Source of the DNA: an uncultured Granulosicoccus sp.
Lineage (GTDB): Bacteria; Pseudomonadota; Gammaproteobacteria; Granulosicoccales; Granulosicoccaceae
Length of the DNA: 64,000 bases
Direction of reading: 5' to 3'
Assembly (NCBI GenBank): GCA_947495035.1
Contig: CANLXI010000020.1
Span: forward strand, 1 to 64,000
In this document: positions 16,856 to 25,304 of the stretch, piece after piece
Position numbering within the stretch: position 1 is the stretch's first letter
How the letters are laid out: each line of letters opens with the position of its first letter
Position numbers and translations under genes: made by a program
Notes under the pieces: model-generated
What the model was told of the DNA's origin: nothing
Database searches by the model: none
The model's input: the letters and a program-made list of their open reading frames with translations, nothing else

Positions 16856-18088
16856 ATGTGGGACAGTAGAAAGCGTTCACGTGTCTATCTGAGCCTCCTG
16901 GCATTGTTGCTTCTGGCCGTTGCGCTCCTGGTGGCATTCTGGCCTCGCCCTACGTTGATCGATATCGGTGAGGTGAACCGTGGGCCGATGCGCCTGACCA
17001 TCGATGACGAAGGGCGGACCCGAGTACGCGACGCCTACATGGTCTCGACACCCGTCGCAGGCAGGTTGCTGCGGGTGCAGCTCGATCCCGGGGCCACAGT
17101 GCACAAGGGGGATACGGTTATCGCTTACATGAGGCCGAGCAACCCGGCAGCACTGGATGTGCGCACGCGCGAGCAGGCCCGCGCGCTGGTGGCTGCGGCC
17201 GATGCCTCCTTGCGTGTGGCCAGGGCGGATCTCAATGCGGCCATTGCCAACCGGGATCTGGCGCGCTCGGAGCAGGATCGCACCGGTCAACTGGCGAGAC
17301 AGGGCATGACCACCGAGGCCGCGGTGGATCGCACACGGCAGGAAGCACGTGTGGCGCAGGCCCATGTGGATACGGCCGAGGCGGCCATTGCCATGCGTCA
17401 GGCTGAACTGGCCAATGCGCAAGCGCAGTTGATCGGTTTCGATGATCAGGGGATGAATGCAGCGACTGCTTCCGGAGAGGGCGATATTCCCATTCTCGCA
17501 CCGGCATCAGGTTCGGTTCTGCGCATCCTGCAGCAGAGTGAAACCACCCTGCCTGCAGGAACTCCCATCATGGAAATCGGGGATATCAATGGCAATCTGG
17601 AAGTGGTGGTTGATCTGCTGTCCACCGATGCCGTTCAGGTATCGGCAGGCCAGCGAGTGTTCATGGACGATTGGGGTGGCGAGGGGCTCATCGATGGCGA
17701 GGTGCTGCGGGTCGATCCCTTCGCCTTTACCAGATTCTCGGCACTGGGCGTTGAGGAGCAGCGTGTCAACACCGTTATCCGTCTGATCAGTGATGCGGAG
17801 TCCTACCGTGGGCTGGGTCATGGATTTCGGATCGAGACCCGAATCGTTGTCTGGGAATCGGACGACAGTCTGATCGTGCCGGCCAGTGCGCTGTTTCGCG
17901 AGCGCGGCGAGTGGGCGGTCTTCCGTGTTGATGAGGGGAGAACCGTGTTGCAGAGCATTCAGGCAGGTAGAAACAATGGTGTACAGGCCCAGGTACTGGA
18001 GGGGCTGGACGAGGATGATCAGGTGGTTCTGTATCCGTCGTCCGATCTGTCGGCAGGGCAGCGCGTGCAGCAGCGGCGGATTGACTAG
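16856..18088 (+). CDS. HlyD-family membrane fusion protein (DevB-like)
   Basis: A 410-residue periplasmic adaptor anchored by one N-terminal helix (about 10-30, LSLLALLLLAVALLVAFW). A split lipoyl-like domain starts with DAYMVSTPVAGRLLRVQLDPG. A long alpha-hairpin (about 100-185, Ala/Arg/Gln-rich coiled coil) comes next, then the second lipoyl half (ILAPASGSVLRIL) and beta-barrel domains. It should link the inner-membrane exporter to an outer-membrane channel such as a TolC-type protein, which is not encoded here. The start ATG 16856 has AAGGAG 9 nt upstream, inside the end of the permease gene. Confidence 0.93.
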   Translation: MWDSRKRSRVYLSLLALLLLAVALLVAFWPRPTLIDIGEVNRGPMRLTIDDEGRTRVRDAYMVSTPVAGRLLRVQLDPGATVHKGDTVIAYMRPSNPAALDVRTREQARALVAAADASLRVARADLNAAIANRDLARSEQDRTGQLARQGMTTEAAVDRTRQEARVAQAHVDTAEAAIAMRQAELANAQAQLIGFDDQGMNAATASGEGDIPILAPASGSVLRILQQSETTLPAGTPIMEIGDINGNLEVVVDLLSTDAVQVSAGQRVFMDDWGGEGLIDGEVLRVDPFAFTRFSALGVEEQRVNTVIRLISDAESYRGLGHGFRIETRIVVWESDDSLIVPASALFRERGEWAVFRVDEGRTVLQSIQAGRNNGVQAQVLEGLDEDDQVVLYPSSDLSAGQRVQQRRID

Positions 18089-18124
18089 TGCTGCAACACG
18101 TCGGTTGCCGGCCCACCGCCGGAT

Positions 18125-19072
18125 TCAATTGACCGTGGTACGCAAGATGACCAGATTGTCGAGCATCAGGTTGGATGTCCAGATGAAGTTGGCATCCGCG
18201 CCCTCGGCGTCGAAGATATCCCTGAAACGGGTATAGGCCGGAGAGTTGCTGACATCAACACTGGCGTTGGAGTGGATGGAGGCCGAAGGCCAGATGCTGT
18301 CATTGAATGCGGGGCTCATCCAGTCGGTTGGCAGGTTCCAGTGAGCCCCGGAAAATCCCCCTGCATAATTCTCTCCGCGTGTATCACACGGTGTGCTGCG
18401 CCGAATCTGGCGAGAGGCGACCAGGCAGTTGCGATTCTTCAGCGGTGAGGTATAGAAGGTCTGTGCACGCCAGCGTCTGTTGGTGATCGCCACGGAGTTC
18501 CCGGAGGCATCCTGCAGATGAGCGATGAAGCCACCCTTACCCGGATTGAAAGCCAGACCACTGTGGTTCTCCGAGCCCAGTCCCAGGTTCTCCTCCCAGT
18601 CGACCGCCATGACGGCAATCGTGAGTGGCCGGTCGGCCTTGAATCGCACGACGCTGGAATTCAGCGGTGTATACGGCACGGGATCCACCGCCAGCAGCTT
18701 GCCGTTGACATGCAGTTCGAAATAATTGTCTGCGAGCAGGTACATCACGAATTCCTCACTGCCGCCAGCATCCAGCAAGGGAATGTCCTGCAAATCGAGT
18801 TGCGAGCTTGACGAGAGTTCGGAACCACCACACTCGTTGAACAGATCCGATGCCTTCGGGGCCGATTCGAAGTTCGTTGCCGCCGGTACTGTGCGTACAC
18901 GGCTTTCGTTGGATTTGATTTCACCCACGGCGCTGTTGCGAAATTCCGGACCGCAGTCGATCAGGCTCGGAATCGTCTGTCTGGCGATACCTGTGGTGTA
19001 GGCTGCCTCCTGCGCATGCAGCGCAGGAATGCTGGTACACAGAACGATGACGGCTAGAATACGTACGATCAA
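18125..19072 (-). CDS. Secreted protein of unknown function
   Basis: A 315-residue exported protein. A signal peptide (MIVRILAVIVLCTSIPALHA, cleaved near residue 20) is followed by a beta-rich, Gly/Ser/Asn-containing body with no motif I can assign. The part around EEFVMYLLADNYFELHVNGK and FKADRPLTIAVMAVDWEENL resembles the sandwich folds of carbohydrate-binding or PA14-type domains, but only weakly. Paired Cys near the end (RNCLV, STPCDTRG) may form a disulfide. The start is TTG 19072, supported by AGGAG 8 nt upstream. It converges with the exporter operon. Confidence 0.7.
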   Translation of the reverse strand: MIVRILAVIVLCTSIPALHAQEAAYTTGIARQTIPSLIDCGPEFRNSAVGEIKSNESRVRTVPAATNFESAPKASDLFNECGGSELSSSSQLDLQDIPLLDAGGSEEFVMYLLADNYFELHVNGKLLAVDPVPYTPLNSSVVRFKADRPLTIAVMAVDWEENLGLGSENHSGLAFNPGKGGFIAHLQDASGNSVAITNRRWRAQTFYTSPLKNRNCLVASRQIRRSTPCDTRGENYAGGFSGAHWNLPTDWMSPAFNDSIWPSASIHSNASVDVSNSPAYTRFRDIFDAEGADANFIWTSNLMLDNLVILRTTVN

Positions 19073-19304
19073 GGACAGTACTCCTGATTCGTGGATGGAC
19101 CGCCGAGGCGGCAGAAACGGGCGCTACTCTGAAAGGTACAGCAAAGCAGGGCAACGTTCCTGTCGAGAGTGCCTGGTGTGTAGATTATCCGTATCGGCCT
19201 CTTGGATGGATCCATGTTGTCATACCGTGAATGCCAGGATCTACGTGCATTGCCTGTCACATCACGGACCACTTGTCGATTCGACTCCCGGTGCATGAGA
19301 AAGT

Positions 19305-19335
19305 TGCGGTGTAGACCCTGGCATTCTCCACCGCA
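19305..19335 (-). terminator. Possible terminator after S9 peptidase
   Basis: TGCGGTG (19305-19311) pairs with CACCGCA (19329-19335). Read on the minus strand it lies 25 bp after the peptidase stop and is followed by AACTTTCTC. The loop is long (17 nt), so the call is tentative. Confidence 0.4.
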
Positions 19336-19360
19336 CAGACCCTACACACGAGGTGTATCC

Positions 19361-21289
19361 TCAGCATTCCGGTGACAGATTGCGGATATCAACCGGTACC
19401 GTTTCTCCCGATGGTTCGAACCCGAACACCTGCCCGTAGAAGCTCAGTTCCGATCGGATGGCCGTCATGATGGTCGAGGCTTGTCGAAAACCATGTTGCT
19501 CGCCGTCGAATTCGAGGTAGGCTACCGGCAGTTTGCGGGCGTCGAGTGCATCGACGATCATGCGTGACTGGTTGGGTGGCACGATCCTGTCATCCGAACC
19601 CTGCATGACGATCATCGGAGCGCTGAATCCTTCCAGGTGGTTGATTGGCGAGCGTTCGGCGTAGACCTCGGCATCCTGCGGCCAGGCGCCGATCAGGCTG
19701 TCCAGATAACGTGATTCGAACTTGTGCGTATCGTTGGCCAGTGCTTCCAGGTCGGCCACACCGTACAGGCTGGTGCCGGCGGTGAAGGTGTCGTGAAAGG
19801 CCAGTGCCGAGAGCACGGTAAATCCACCAGCGCTGCCACCTCGAATGATGAGTCTGTCGGCATCGACATCGCCGCGAGCCACCAGGTAATTGGCGACAGC
19901 CACACAATCCTGTACATCGGCGATTCCCCATTCACCCTCGAGTTTCTTGCGGTAGGCTCGCCCGAAACCGCTGCTGCCCCGATAGTTGACATCGACGACG
20001 GCAAATCCACGGCTGGTCCAGAAGCGCTGAGCCAGCGACACCTGGGAACGGGCTGCTGATGTCGGTCCGCCATGTGCCAGCACGATCAGTGGTGGTCGGG
20101 TGCCGGCAGGCGCCTGATAGTCCGGATGGGCCGGTGCATAATACAATGCATGAGCTGTGTCGTCCGCATTGCCGCCGGTCGGAAAACTGATGACCTCCGG
20201 TGCGGGCAGAAAGTCGTCTGAAAAGGGTAGCCGCCTGGGGGTGCTGACCCATTGCCCGTCGAAATACACGGCGGACTCCTGCGTCCAGGACGCACATGAA
20301 AACGCAAGTCTGTCTCCCGAGAAGCGTACCGAGTGGAAACTGGTGCCTTCCGGAAAACCGGGTAGATGGTCGATGCCTCCCTTGAAACAGGCCGCCAGCG
20401 CCTTGCCTCGGGTATCGAAGCCATAGCGCATGAGTCCGTGGACCCAGGGTGGGTAACCGATTTCGCCATCGACCTGCAGCACCGGTTCTGCCTGACCGAG
20501 TGCATACAGCTGCCACAGATCCGAGCGATCGGACAGGTAGTGCAGGGTGCCATCCGGAGACCAGGAAGGTTCGACGATGGACTCGTTCTGACCACCGGCG
20601 ACCTCACGGGTATCACTGATGGCAATGCCTTCAGCCGATGACTCCAGTTGGGCCAGCTTCAGGCAACTGTCGTCCCAGGGCATGTTCGGGTGTTGCCATT
20701 CCACCCACGCGAGTGATCGGCCATCGGGCGCAATGCAGGGTGAACCGTAGAAATCGCTGCCGGTAGCCAGCTCGATACAGTTTCCGGAACCGTCGGTGGC
20801 AATGGCCATGATCAGGTTCTCCGGCATCACTGCTTCGTCATCGCCGGCACTGTCATGTCGTTCGACAACCGCTATCAGCCAGTGACCATCGGGTGTGGGT
20901 CGCATGTCCGCATAGCGCAAGGCACGTTCCCGGGCGGGGGCAGGCGAAAGAAGTCGTGGAGATTGTCCCGGTTCGAGCGATCTGAGTCGCTGGTCGGCGT
21001 AATCGACGTACCACAGGGTGCCGTTGCCGGCCCACCAGGCGCCACCGCCGTACTCGTGCATCAGAGTGCGAACATTGGTCTCCACGGGCGTGACTTCCCG
21101 CGTGACATCATCCTGCCAGCGCATGATGGCAATGCGCCCCCCTTCAGAGGGGCGCGACTCGGCCCACCAGACACTGTCACCGTCGGGCACCACTTCGGTG
21201 ATGCTGGAACCACCACTGATCAGCATCTCGGCCGTGATCGGCGATGCCCAGGTACCGTACGGCGCTTCCTGTCTCTGGTGTTGAGTCAT
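19361..21289 (-). CDS. S9 family prolyl oligopeptidase-type peptidase
   Basis: A 642-residue serine peptidase with an N-terminal beta-propeller (about 1-380) that limits access to short peptides, and a C-terminal alpha/beta hydrolase domain. The nucleophile Ser is in IIRGGSAGGFTVLSA, the Asp in MQGSDDRIVPPNQS, and the His in DGEQHGFRQAS. It resembles the dipeptidyl aminopeptidase/acylaminoacyl-peptidase group and has no signal peptide, so it is likely cytosolic. Its ATG directly follows the stop of the redoxin gene (TAGATG), indicating coupling. As last gene of a peptide-transporter operon it probably degrades imported peptides. Confidence 0.9.
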   Translation of the reverse strand: MTQHQRQEAPYGTWASPITAEMLISGGSSITEVVPDGDSVWWAESRPSEGGRIAIMRWQDDVTREVTPVETNVRTLMHEYGGGAWWAGNGTLWYVDYADQRLRSLEPGQSPRLLSPAPARERALRYADMRPTPDGHWLIAVVERHDSAGDDEAVMPENLIMAIATDGSGNCIELATGSDFYGSPCIAPDGRSLAWVEWQHPNMPWDDSCLKLAQLESSAEGIAISDTREVAGGQNESIVEPSWSPDGTLHYLSDRSDLWQLYALGQAEPVLQVDGEIGYPPWVHGLMRYGFDTRGKALAACFKGGIDHLPGFPEGTSFHSVRFSGDRLAFSCASWTQESAVYFDGQWVSTPRRLPFSDDFLPAPEVISFPTGGNADDTAHALYYAPAHPDYQAPAGTRPPLIVLAHGGPTSAARSQVSLAQRFWTSRGFAVVDVNYRGSSGFGRAYRKKLEGEWGIADVQDCVAVANYLVARGDVDADRLIIRGGSAGGFTVLSALAFHDTFTAGTSLYGVADLEALANDTHKFESRYLDSLIGAWPQDAEVYAERSPINHLEGFSAPMIVMQGSDDRIVPPNQSRMIVDALDARKLPVAYLEFDGEQHGFRQASTIMTAIRSELSFYGQVFGFEPSGETVPVDIRNLSPEC

Positions 21290-21817
21290 CTATTCGACGG
21301 TTCCACGAGTCGGACGATCGTTCTTGATATTGAAATTCATGCCGTCCAGCAGCTCTTCCAGGTCTGGTCGTGCAGCGGGTCCGTTGGACAGGCAGACGAT
21401 CTGGATAGCGCCATCGGGACGCAGGCAGAAGATGCCCGGCTCGGCAAAGCGACGGGGAGCTTCATCAGGGCTCAGCGGTTCGGTGATGTACAGGCCCAGG
21501 CGCCGCATGTCCTCCTCGGACAGGTCGTAGCCAACCGGAAACGTCCAGCCGAATTCCTCGACGTCGGCTGCCGCTCGCTCCTGTGTGTCTGCAGACAGGC
21601 TGATGACACGCATGCCAGCGGCCTGCCAGTCCGGCAACATGGATTCCAGCTTGTTCAGATAGCGTTTGCAGCGTGGGCAGTGCTTGCCGCGGTAGACGAC
21701 CAGCAGGGTGTATTTGTCGCTGGGTGTTCCAACGGTCAGCGATGTGCCGTCGACCAGCTTGATGTCCAGCTCTGGCAGTGGCTGACCAACTGCCGGCTTG
21801 TTTGCAAAGAGACTCAT
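21290..21817 (-). CDS. AhpC/TSA-type redoxin with CPRC motif
   Basis: A 175-residue thioredoxin-fold protein of the AhpC/TSA/redoxin group. The active-site region is VYRGKHCPRCKRYLNKLE with Cys47 and Cys50. A second block, LSADTQERAAADVEEFGWTFPVGYDLS, is typical of peroxiredoxin-like proteins. It has no signal peptide and is probably a cytosolic thiol peroxidase or disulfide reductase. The start is ATG 21817 (MSLFANKP), where the family begins; ATG 21913 and ATG 21874 would overlap the permease gene. Its place between a peptide permease and a peptidase is odd. Confidence 0.85.
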   Translation of the reverse strand: MSLFANKPAVGQPLPELDIKLVDGTSLTVGTPSDKYTLLVVYRGKHCPRCKRYLNKLESMLPDWQAAGMRVISLSADTQERAAADVEEFGWTFPVGYDLSEEDMRRLGLYITEPLSPDEAPRRFAEPGIFCLRPDGAIQIVCLSNGPAARPDLEELLDGMNFNIKNDRPTRGTVE

Positions 21818-21866
21818 GTGATGGATGTCTTGTCTGGTGGGTTGATGGAGTGAAGTGGGCAGTTTA

Positions 21867-22709
21867 CTACTCATTGCCACGTAATCGTGGATCGAGGGTA
21901 TCTCGCAAGGCATCGCCCAGCAGATTGAAACCGAACGACAGAAACAGGATGGCCAGCCCGGAGAAAACGGCTGGCCAGGGTGAGAGCATCAGAAAATTGC
22001 GCCCCTCCGACAGTGCCAGCCCGAGCGACGGTACCGGCGGCTGTGCGCCGAGACCGAGAAAGGACAGGGAGGCCTCCACCAGTACCGCTGCCGACAGCAG
22101 CAGGCTGGTTTGCACGAGAATCAGTGAGCTGAGGTTCGGTAATATGTGGTGGAACAGGATGCGAGCATCGGATGCGCCGATGGCACGAGCACTCATCACG
22201 TATTCGCTTTCGCTGACGATCAGTGCCGGCGCACGCAGCAGACGGGCGAAAATGGGCGTATAGACGATGCCGATGGCAAGCGCGGCACCCCACAGACCGG
22301 GCCCGAGAATGGCAATGACGCCGATGGCCAGCAGCATGATGGGAAAGGCGAAGAAGATATCCATGATACGCATGACGACGCGATCGAACCAGCCGCGATA
22401 GAAGCCTGCCAGCAGTCCCAGCGTGCCGCCTGTCAGCAGTGCCAGCAGCACTGCCATCGAGCAGGTCAGCAGGGAGCTGCGATAGCCATGCACGATGCGT
22501 GACAGCACATCCCGGCCCAGATGGTCTGTACCCAGCAGGTTCAGTTCACCCGGTGGTTTCATGCGCTGCACCATGACCTGATGATAGGGGTCCTGAAAAC
22601 CCAGAAACGGTGCCAGCAAGGCCAGCAGCACCTGGAGCAGCACCAGCAGCAGGGCAAAGCCCAGCAAGGGGTTTCGCCGTAGAAGCTGCAGCAACACGAC
22701 GGCTTTCAT
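21867..22709 (-). CDS. Dipeptide-type ABC permease (DppC/OppC family)
   Basis: A 280-residue inner-membrane permease with about six helices. The family sequence LLGTDHLGRDVLSRIVHGYRSSL is near the N-terminus and the EAA coupling loop reads EYVMSARAIGASDARILFHHILPN. The start ATG 22709 overlaps the stop of the preceding permease by 4 bp (ATGA). The longer frame upstream belongs to the antisense shadow of that gene. It pairs with the DppB-like permease at 22706-23659. Confidence 0.93.
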   Translation of the reverse strand: MKAVVLLQLLRRNPLLGFALLLVLLQVLLALLAPFLGFQDPYHQVMVQRMKPPGELNLLGTDHLGRDVLSRIVHGYRSSLLTCSMAVLLALLTGGTLGLLAGFYRGWFDRVVMRIMDIFFAFPIMLLAIGVIAILGPGLWGAALAIGIVYTPIFARLLRAPALIVSESEYVMSARAIGASDARILFHHILPNLSSLILVQTSLLLSAAVLVEASLSFLGLGAQPPVPSLGLALSEGRNFLMLSPWPAVFSGLAILFLSFGFNLLGDALRDTLDPRLRGNE

Positions 22710-23659
22710 CGATGACTGACGCGTGGGTCGATGAGCAGGTACAGCAGATCGACGATGAAATTGACCATGACGAACGCGAAGGTCATCACCAGAATCGTTG
22801 CCTGCACCAGTGGATAGTTGCGCTCGGCGATTGCCCCCAGAACCAGTCTGCCCAGCCCGGGTATGGCAAAGACCTGTTCGATCACGATCGAGCCTCCCAG
22901 CAGATAGCCGGTGGAGACGCCGACGCTGGTGACAAAGGGAATCAGGGCGTTGCGCAGCGCGTGACGATAGACAATGCCTCGTGGGCTGACACCCTTGGCG
23001 CGTGCCGTGCGGATGTAGTCCTGACTCAAGGCATCGAGCATGGCAGAACGGACCAGTCGCGACAGATTGGCCAGCATCGGCAGGCTCAGTGCAATGACCG
23101 GCAGGGCCATGCGCTGCAGATTGGCCAGCGGGTCTTCCAGAAACGGCACATGGCCGATGGTCGAAACGCCGGGAAACCAGCTGGCAGCCAGAAAGATCAT
23201 GACGATACCGAGCCAGAAGGAAGGGATGGTCAGACCGGCAATCGCTCCCATGCGAACGGCCAGTTCGCTGACACGGCCCCGGGCCGATGCCATGAAGCAA
23301 CCCAGGGGCACAGACAGACTGGCGCCCACCAGAATGGACAGAAACGTCAACTCCAGGGTCGGCCAGATATTGGCGGCTATCTCGCTGGTGATGGGGCGCC
23401 CCGTCCAGATGGAGGTGCCGAAGTCTCCCTGCAGAGCAGCGCCTATCCACTGCAGGTACTGCAGGGGCAGGGGCTGGTCCAGCCCGAGCCTGGCACGCAG
23501 TTCCAGCAGTCGTTCGGGGGTGATTTCGGTGTTGGCGCCCAGCATGATGGCCACCGCATCACCGGGTATCAGGCGGATCATCAGGAACACGATGATCGAC
23601 ACACCCAACAGCACTGTCAGCAGTTCGAGCAGGCGCGTGACGAACTGGCGAATCGTCAT
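22706..23659 (-). CDS. Dipeptide-type ABC permease (DppB/OppB family)
   Basis: A 317-residue permease with the typical N-terminus FVTRLLELLTVLLGVSIIVF, a large periplasmic loop containing LRARLGLDQPLPLQY and DFGTSIWTGRPIT, and the EAA loop QDYIRTARAKGVSPRGIVYRHAL. It forms the channel of a peptide importer with the DppC-like protein and the binding protein encoded just upstream. Its ATPases are the divergent genes at 25305-27235. Confidence 0.94.
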   Translation of the reverse strand: MTIRQFVTRLLELLTVLLGVSIIVFLMIRLIPGDAVAIMLGANTEITPERLLELRARLGLDQPLPLQYLQWIGAALQGDFGTSIWTGRPITSEIAANIWPTLELTFLSILVGASLSVPLGCFMASARGRVSELAVRMGAIAGLTIPSFWLGIVMIFLAASWFPGVSTIGHVPFLEDPLANLQRMALPVIALSLPMLANLSRLVRSAMLDALSQDYIRTARAKGVSPRGIVYRHALRNALIPFVTSVGVSTGYLLGGSIVIEQVFAIPGLGRLVLGAIAERNYPLVQATILVMTFAFVMVNFIVDLLYLLIDPRVSHR

Positions 23660-23707
23660 CCAGCGTATTCCGGTGTGATGGCCGCCCTGGTCACGCTCAC
23701 CCGATCA

Positions 23708-25219
23708 TCAGTCCTCGACGCTGGCATCGAGCAGGCTGGCCAGACGGCCGGTCGAGAGTATCTCGAAGCCGCTGACCTTGTTGCCGACCGCTGTCGTCAT
23801 GTCACTGTAGGCCAGATGGGCCACGGGGCCTTCGCAGGCCAGCTTGGTCTGCACCTTGTCGTAGACCGATTTGCGCTGATCCGGATCAACCAGTCTGCGC
23901 CCGTCGTCCAGCCAGGCATCGATCTCGGCGTCGGCATACTGGAAGACATTGGTTGATCCGCCGCTGCGAAAGGTACGGTAGAAGTATTCGTCCGGGTCCG
24001 GGCTGCCACCGTTGGCAGAGACAAACAGATCGAAGTCCGAATTGCGCCAGTCCTGCACGAATTCACCGATCTCCTTGTTCAGCAGCTCGATCTCGAAGCC
24101 ACCGGCGGCCAGCTGTTGCTGGATGACCTGAGCGATATCGCGGGCATCCTGACGTGGCAGTACCAGCAGACTCAGTTTCACCGGTGTGTCGATACTGGCC
24201 TCTTCGAACAGGGCAGTGGCCTTGTCCACGTCGGTCTGGTAGCACCCGAACTCCTGCGTATCCACTGCCCAGGTGGCCAGTGCCGGGGACAGCGGGCCGG
24301 CCGGTACGCCTGCGCCGAACAGCGCACCGTTGATGATGTCCTGTCGATTCAGCAAATGGTTGATGGCCCGTCTGACCGGCGCCTGATCCAGTGGCGGGCG
24401 ACTGGTATTCATGCCCAGCAGGGTATAGGCCACATCACGAGTGGTCTGCAGTGTCACTGCCGGGCTGGCCTGCAATTGCAGGGCGGTTGCCGGGTCGATG
24501 GCGGGTAGCAGGTCGTATTCGCCGCTGCCGATGCCTACCTGGCGAGTGGCGGACTCGGGCACGAAGTGCACCTTGACTTCATCGATCTTCGGCAAGCCGT
24601 CGACCCGGTAATCATCGAATTTCGTCAGGCTGATGTGACTGTTGGGCTGCCAGTTGTCGAACTTGAACGGTCCGGTGCCCACCGGTATCTGTTGCAGGGC
24701 CTGTTTGTCCAGCTCAAGCTCCGCCGGTACGATGGCGATGCCGGAGAGCGAGGACAGGATGGCGGCGAAGGGTTCATCCAGGTTCAGAGCGATGGTGAAG
24801 TCGTCAAGTACCTCCATGCTGGTGATCGGTGTGACCCGACTGGCCAGTGGGGATGCGATCTGCTCGCTCTGGACGCGGCGTATCGATGCGGCGACATCTT
24901 CTGCATCGAAGTCCGAACCGTCGTGGAAGGTGACGCCTTCGGGCAGCGTGAATTCATAGCGCTTTCCATCGTCACTGACGGTCCAGCTACTGGCCAGGCC
25001 GGGCACCACGGACAGGTCCTTGTCGATGCGTGTCAGTCCTTCGTAGACGGTACTCTGCACGATGACAACCGAATTGAAAGCCGTGATCAGGTGAGGATCC
25101 AGTCCGGCTGGCGAGGAGTCGATGGCAATATCCAGGGTGGCGGCATTGACGGCACCCAGAAACAGTGAGCCGACGCCGAGAAGCAACGCAGGGACCGGTG
25201 TGATAGCGGGTTTTTTCAT
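23708..25219 (-). CDS. Family 5 peptide/oligopeptide-binding protein
   Basis: A 503-residue periplasmic solute-binding protein. A signal peptide (MKKPAITPVPALLLGVGSLF through VNA, cleaved near residue 24) precedes TLDIAIDSSPAGLDPHL. Family 5 signatures include GLTRIDKDLSVVPGLASSW and YEFTLPEGVTFHDGSDF. It delivers di- or oligopeptides, possibly muropeptides given the neighbouring AnmK, to the permease pair. The start is ATG 25219; the open frame continues upstream to 25492 only as antisense of the ATPase gene. It is the first gene of the leftward operon. Confidence 0.92.
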   Translation of the reverse strand: MKKPAITPVPALLLGVGSLFLGAVNAATLDIAIDSSPAGLDPHLITAFNSVVIVQSTVYEGLTRIDKDLSVVPGLASSWTVSDDGKRYEFTLPEGVTFHDGSDFDAEDVAASIRRVQSEQIASPLASRVTPITSMEVLDDFTIALNLDEPFAAILSSLSGIAIVPAELELDKQALQQIPVGTGPFKFDNWQPNSHISLTKFDDYRVDGLPKIDEVKVHFVPESATRQVGIGSGEYDLLPAIDPATALQLQASPAVTLQTTRDVAYTLLGMNTSRPPLDQAPVRRAINHLLNRQDIINGALFGAGVPAGPLSPALATWAVDTQEFGCYQTDVDKATALFEEASIDTPVKLSLLVLPRQDARDIAQVIQQQLAAGGFEIELLNKEIGEFVQDWRNSDFDLFVSANGGSPDPDEYFYRTFRSGGSTNVFQYADAEIDAWLDDGRRLVDPDQRKSVYDKVQTKLACEGPVAHLAYSDMTTAVGNKVSGFEILSTGRLASLLDASVED

Positions 25220-25238
25220 GGGCAATGGCCTGCAGGCG

Positions 25239-25266
25239 TTGGCGAAATGTTGATCGAGCTTATGAT
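25239..25266 (+). promoter_or_regulatory. Candidate sigma-70 promoter for the ATPase operon
   Basis: In the 85-bp gap between the divergent binding-protein and ATPase genes, TTGGCG (25239-25244) is followed after 16 bp by TATGAT (25261-25266), about 39 bp before the ATG at 25305. The gap also has an inverted repeat, GTTGATC (25249-25255) and GATCAAC (25298-25304), which could be an operator shared by both operons. Confidence 0.4.
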
Positions 25267-25304
25267 AATGTGCCACCAGTGACAACACAGGGCGTTTGAT
25301 CAAC

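Noticed and set aside
22610..23956. A 448-codon plus-strand frame rich in Gln, His and Asp
   Set aside because: It covers two permease genes on the opposite strand and is a shadow of their hydrophobic codons.
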